A stretch of 8,877 nucleotides of DNA from Rhodocyclaceae bacterium UBA6160 (lineage in GTDB: Bacteria > Pseudomonadota > Gammaproteobacteria > Burkholderiales > Rhodocyclaceae). Shown here piece after piece: positions 6,162 to 8,877 of this stretch. Position numbers and translations under genes: made by a program. Position 1 is the first letter of the stretch. Every line of letters starts with the position of its first letter. Under the pieces are notes generated by a model. It saw only the letters and a list, made by a program, of their open reading frames with translations, did not search any database and was not told where the DNA came from. Location of the stretch: assembly GCA_002422995.1 (NCBI GenBank), contig DIUK01000056.1, forward strand, positions 2,971 through 11,847, read 5' to 3'.

Positions 6162-7592
6162 TCAATGTGCAACCGCAGCCTTTAACACCGGCGCATCAAC
6201 CGCTTGCCCACCCGCCATCGTTTTGAACATATTCCAAGTCATCAAGAGCATGCCCGAGAAAAACAGCGCGCCACCGAGTAACCGTATTGTCCAGAACGGA
6301 TAAGTCGCTTTGACGGACTCAACAAACGAGTAAGTCAGCGTTCCATCAGCATTCGTTGCCCGCCACATCAAGCCTTGCATTACCCCGGCGATCCACATTG
6401 AAGCGATATACAGCACAATGCCAATGGTTGAAATCCAAAAATGCATTTCCACCGCTTTCATGCTGTGCATCTGGGTTTTTCCGTACAAACGCGGCAATAA
6501 GTAGTAAACCGAACCAATCGAAATCATGGCTACCCAACCCAGGGCACCACTGTGCACATGACCAATCGTCCAGTCGGTGTAATGCGAGAGGGCATTCACC
6601 GTCTTGATTGACATCATCGGCCCCTCAAAAGTCGACATGCCGTAAAAAGACAGGGACGTTATGAGGAATTTCAAAATTGGATCGTCGCGCAACTTATGCC
6701 AAGCACCAGAGAGCGTCATGATGCCATTGATCATGCCTCCCCACGAAGGCGCCAGAAGAATCAGCGAGAACACCATACCAAGGCTTTGTGTCCAATCAGG
6801 CAAAGCGGTGTAATGCAGGTGATGCGGGCCTGCCCACATATAGGTGAAAATCAGTGCCCAAAAGTGCACTACCGATAAACGATACGAATACACCGGGCGC
6901 TCCGCTTGCTTTGGCACAAAGTAATACATCATGCCCAAAAATCCAGCCGTCAGAAAAAAGCCCACGGCATTGTGCCCATACCACCACTGCACCATGGCAT
7001 CTTGAACGCCAGCATAGGCAGAATAAGACTTCATAGGAAACAGGCTCACCGGAATTGCAGCACTATTGACCAAATGCAGCAAAGCAACAGCCAAAATAAA
7101 TGCACCATAAAACCAGTTAGCTACATAAATATGCGAGACCTTCCGTTTCGCAATCGTGCCAAAAAAGACAATTGCATAAGACACCCAGACCAGGGTGATC
7201 AAAATATCTATTGGCCACTCAAGCTCAGCATATTCCTTGGCTTGGGTCATGCCCATTGGCAGGGTAATCGCTGCTAAAACAATCACCAGCTGCCAGCCCC
7301 AGAACGTAAAGGCAGCCAGTCTCGGTGCAAACAAAGACACATGACTGGTGCGCTGCACAACAAAATAGGATGTGGCGAACAAAGCACAACCACCAAACGC
7401 AAAAATAACCGCATTCGTATGCAATGGCCTGAGCCGACCATAACTCAAGTATTCATTAACATTGAGTTCTGGCCAAACAAGCTGCGCGGCAATAATAACG
7501 CCCACGAGCATTCCCACAACGCCCCAGATAACCGTCATCACAGTAAATTGGCGTACAACTTGATAGTTGTACAGTGCTGGTGATTGCGCCAT
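6162..7592 (-). CDS. ccoN: Cytochrome c oxidase cbb3-type subunit I, catalytic
   Basis: Catalytic subunit of the C-family haem-copper oxidase; it reduces O2 to water at a haem b3-CuB site with high O2 affinity and pumps protons. The product has 476 residues and about 12 helices. Key residues fall at or close to the positions known from Pseudomonas stutzeri CcoN: H58 (in RPLHTN) and H345 as low-spin haem b ligands, H207 (WWYGHNAVGF), H257 and H258 (AGPHHLHY) as CuB ligands, Y251 as the tyrosine cross-linked to the CuB histidine, E323 (TFEGP), and H347 (GHVHSG) for haem b3. No key residue is missing. AGGA lies 7 nt before the ATG, and an FNR-type promoter is upstream. Confidence 0.98.
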   Translation of the reverse strand: MAQSPALYNYQVVRQFTVMTVIWGVVGMLVGVIIAAQLVWPELNVNEYLSYGRLRPLHTNAVIFAFGGCALFATSYFVVQRTSHVSLFAPRLAAFTFWGWQLVIVLAAITLPMGMTQAKEYAELEWPIDILITLVWVSYAIVFFGTIAKRKVSHIYVANWFYGAFILAVALLHLVNSAAIPVSLFPMKSYSAYAGVQDAMVQWWYGHNAVGFFLTAGFLGMMYYFVPKQAERPVYSYRLSVVHFWALIFTYMWAGPHHLHYTALPDWTQSLGMVFSLILLAPSWGGMINGIMTLSGAWHKLRDDPILKFLITSLSFYGMSTFEGPMMSIKTVNALSHYTDWTIGHVHSGALGWVAMISIGSVYYLLPRLYGKTQMHSMKAVEMHFWISTIGIVLYIASMWIAGVMQGLMWRATNADGTLTYSFVESVKATYPFWTIRLLGGALFFSGMLLMTWNMFKTMAGGQAVDAPVLKAAVAH

Positions 7593-7658
7593 ATGCTTAT
7601 CCTGGAAAATATAAAAATTTCGATATTCATGCGCCCAACCGAAGTAGCCTGAGCTTCA

Positions 7659-7671
7659 TGCAATGATTGCA
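7659..7671. repeat. Palindrome TGCAATGATTGCA at the predicted ccoN start site
   Basis: TGCAAT and ATTGCA flank a single central base (7665), giving a perfect 6-bp inverted repeat. The centre falls on the transcription start predicted from the FNR box and -10 hexamer of ccoN. It could be an operator for another regulator or a small 5' hairpin in the mRNA. The same hexamer recurs elsewhere in this spacer. The symmetry is plain in the sequence; function is inference. Confidence 0.45.
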
Positions 7672-7715
7672 GATTACTTGATTATTGGTTGATTATTCTT
7701 TGATATAAGTCAAAG
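7671..7715 (-). promoter_or_regulatory. FNR-activated promoter of the ccoNOQP-ccoGH operon
   Basis: An FNR box TTGATATAAGTCAA lies at 7700-7713, within the larger inverted repeat CTTTGATATAAGTCAAAG (7698-7715). It matches TTGAT-N4-ATCAA at nine of ten conserved positions. On the minus strand a -10-like TAATCT (7676 down to 7671) follows and predicts a start near 7664-7665, so the box is centred about 42 bp upstream, the class II position at which FNR contacts RNA polymerase directly. The predicted leader to the ccoN ATG is about 73 nt. Two TTGATTATT copies sit between the box and the -10. ccoI-ccoS lie upstream of this promoter and need another one outside the window. Confidence 0.85.
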
Positions 7716-7747
7716 AATGTTGCATTGCACTAGATTTAATTCATCAA

Positions 7748-7764
7748 ATTGCAGCACCTGCAAT
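7748..7764 (-). terminator. Hairpin downstream of ccoS, possible weak terminator
   Basis: ATTGCAG and CTGCAAT form a perfect 7-bp stem with a 3-base loop, 26 bp after the ccoS stop and before the ccoN promoter. On the minus strand it is followed by TTGATGAATT rather than a proper T-run, so termination would be inefficient and some ccoIS transcription could read into ccoN. It could instead be a protein-binding palindrome. Confidence 0.35.
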
Positions 7765-7789
7765 AGAAATCCAGCAACTTACACGTGCA

Positions 7790-8014
7790 TTAAGGACTAA
7801 ATGGATGGGAGGAGTGTTCAACTGATTTCTGCTCTTTGTCAGCACGGGCGTTATGATCTTCTGACATTAAAACTGAATCGTCATCCATTAACACCCGATA
7901 ACCCGGCCCTTCCAGATCATCAAATTGGCCGTTTTTCAACGACCACCAGAAAATCAGGCCAATGCAAAACACGATCAGCAAAGAAATCGGGATTAAAAGA
8001 TACAGGCTATCCAT
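7790..8014 (-). CDS. ccoS: CcoS, cbb3 oxidase maturation protein
   Basis: Small membrane protein required for cofactor insertion (haem and CuB) into CcoN in the species where it was studied. The product has 74 residues. The N-terminal helix covers about 3-25 (SLYLLIPISLLIVFCIGLIF), followed by the family signature LKNGQFDDLEGPGYRVLMDDD (26-46, shown in part), and a hydrophilic tail. Its ATG shares one base with the ccoI stop (TAATG), so it is probably translated with ccoI. AAGGA lies 11 nt upstream. It ends 197 bp before ccoN, across the FNR-box promoter. Confidence 0.95.
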   Translation of the reverse strand: MDSLYLLIPISLLIVFCIGLIFWWSLKNGQFDDLEGPGYRVLMDDDSVLMSEDHNARADKEQKSVEHSSHPFSP

Positions 8015-8877
8015 TAAAGACTTGATCCTTTGGCTTTATCAAGTTTAGGCTGGCTATTAAAACCTTTTCCTCTATTCAACCGCAAGGCATTGAGCACCAC
8101 AAAGAGCGAGCTGGCCGACATGCCTATCCCCGCCATCCAGGGCGTAACCCAGCCCAGCATCGCCAACGGAATGGCGATCAAGTTGTAAGCAAAAGACCAA
8201 GCCAGATTTTGCCGCACGATGCGCAGGGTTGTTTTCGCCAACTGCAGGCCACTGGCCAGCGCTGACAACTGATTGCCCAGCAACACGATATCCGCTTGTG
8301 CGCGCGCCAGATCCGCCCCGCCGCCCATGGCAATCGACACCTGCGCCCGCGCCAGCACCGGCGCATCATTCACGCCATCGCCCACCATGGCGACCATCGC
8401 GCCATGCGCTTGCAGCGCGGCGAGCGCCGCATACTTATCCTCAGGCGTCATGCCGCCCCGCGCATCTTCAATGCCCAATAGTTGGCCCACATGCTGCACG
8501 GCAGCTGGCGTGTCACCACTAAAAATCGACAAGGCCACACCCGCATCGCGCAAGGCCGCCATGGCCGCTAAAGCTTCCGGGCGCACGGTGTCACTGAAAT
8601 AGAAAAAAGCTGCCCAACCCTGATCAGAACCAAGCGCTATCGCCGTCTCGCCACCGCCGACTTTTTTGCCCACCGCATCAGGCACTGGGCGTTGATGCAA
8701 AGCCGCCACAAAATCCGGCCGCCCCAAACGCCACTCGCGTCCAGCAATCAGGCCCGATACACCTTGACCGGTGACGGCACGCACATTCACGGCTGGCGTC
8801 ATTTCAGCTGAATCTGCCCTTGACCCAGGCAGCAAAACTGACTTGGCCGCCCGCTGCAAGGCATGCGCGACCGGATG
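8014..8877 (-). CDS. ccoI: CcoI/FixI, P1B-type copper ATPase for cbb3 assembly, 5' part outside the window
   Basis: Cu(I)-exporting P-type ATPase that moves copper to the periplasm for the CuB site of CcoN. The reading frame runs unbroken to the window edge; the last 287 residues are present of a family length near 730-800. The visible part begins inside the nucleotide-binding domain with HPVAHAL (the HP motif at residues 1-2 of the fragment) and TGQGVSG (36-42), then SGDTP (120-124) and the hinge GDGVNDAPVLA (166-176). The last two helices carry YN (231-232) and MSASS (253-257), the copper-type P1B pattern. The metal-binding domain and the phosphorylated DKTGT lie outside the window. A TTG at 8857-8859 is not the start, since HP precedes it in frame. 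Its stop shares one base with the ccoS start. GC is about 67-70% in parts of this fragment, well above its neighbours. Confidence 0.95.
   Translation of the reverse strand, partial: HPVAHALQRAAKSVLLPGSRADSAEMTPAVNVRAVTGQGVSGLIAGREWRLGRPDFVAALHQRPVPDAVGKKVGGGETAIALGSDQGWAAFFYFSDTVRPEALAAMAALRDAGVALSIFSGDTPAAVQHVGQLLGIEDARGGMTPEDKYAALAALQAHGAMVAMVGDGVNDAPVLARAQVSIAMGGGADLARAQADIVLLGNQLSALASGLQLAKTTLRIVRQNLAWSFAYNLIAIPLAMLGWVTPWMAGIGMSASSLFVVLNALRLNRGKGFNSQPKLDKAKGSSL

Noticed and set aside
8229..8602. Long plus-strand open frames opposite ccoI
   Set aside because: They are shadows caused by high GC in ccoI; the minus-strand frame has the GDGVNDAP, HP and MSASS motifs.

Overview
The window is a compact micro-oxic/anaerobic respiration locus from a proteobacterium, most likely a betaproteobacterium. 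This rests on the gene order ccoI-ccoS-ccoNOQP-ccoG-ccoH next to fnr and hemN, on an FNR that keeps the E. coli residue positions, and on moderate, uneven GC. No species can be named from the sequence alone. It holds a cbb3-type cytochrome c oxidase operon with its assembly factors, its likely oxygen-sensing regulator, and an anaerobic haem-synthesis gene.

Layout from left to right: hemN (minus strand, 3' part outside the window); a divergent regulatory region with one FNR box; fnr (plus strand); a small two-helix membrane protein of unknown function (minus), convergent with fnr; a spacer with a perfect 17-bp tandem duplication; then a long minus-strand block, read right to left as ccoI (5' part outside the window), ccoS, a 197-bp promoter region with a second FNR box, ccoN, ccoO, ccoQ, ccoP, ccoG and ccoH/fixH. 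Several junctions in this block overlap by 1 to 4 bp (ccoI/ccoS, ccoQ/ccoP, ccoG/ccoH), which suggests translational coupling.

The parts fit one model. FNR carries the four cysteines for an oxygen-labile 4Fe-4S cluster and would bind the two boxes, which share the form TTGAT-N4-GTCAA. It would then switch on the high-affinity oxidase (CcoNOQP), and HemN would supply haem without needing oxygen. CcoI (copper export to the periplasm), CcoG, CcoH and CcoS handle copper delivery and assembly. Both boxes sit about 42 bp from plausible -10 elements of ccoN and hemN, the usual class II activator spacing. The fnr side looks arranged for autorepression.

I found no mobile element, CRISPR array, RNA gene or clearly new biological system. 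The points most worth a second look are the repeat-rich ccoN promoter (11-bp-phased TTGATTATT copies, several ATTGCA/TGCAAT hexamers, and a palindrome on the predicted start site), the unknown two-helix protein, and a sharp GC rise inside ccoI.
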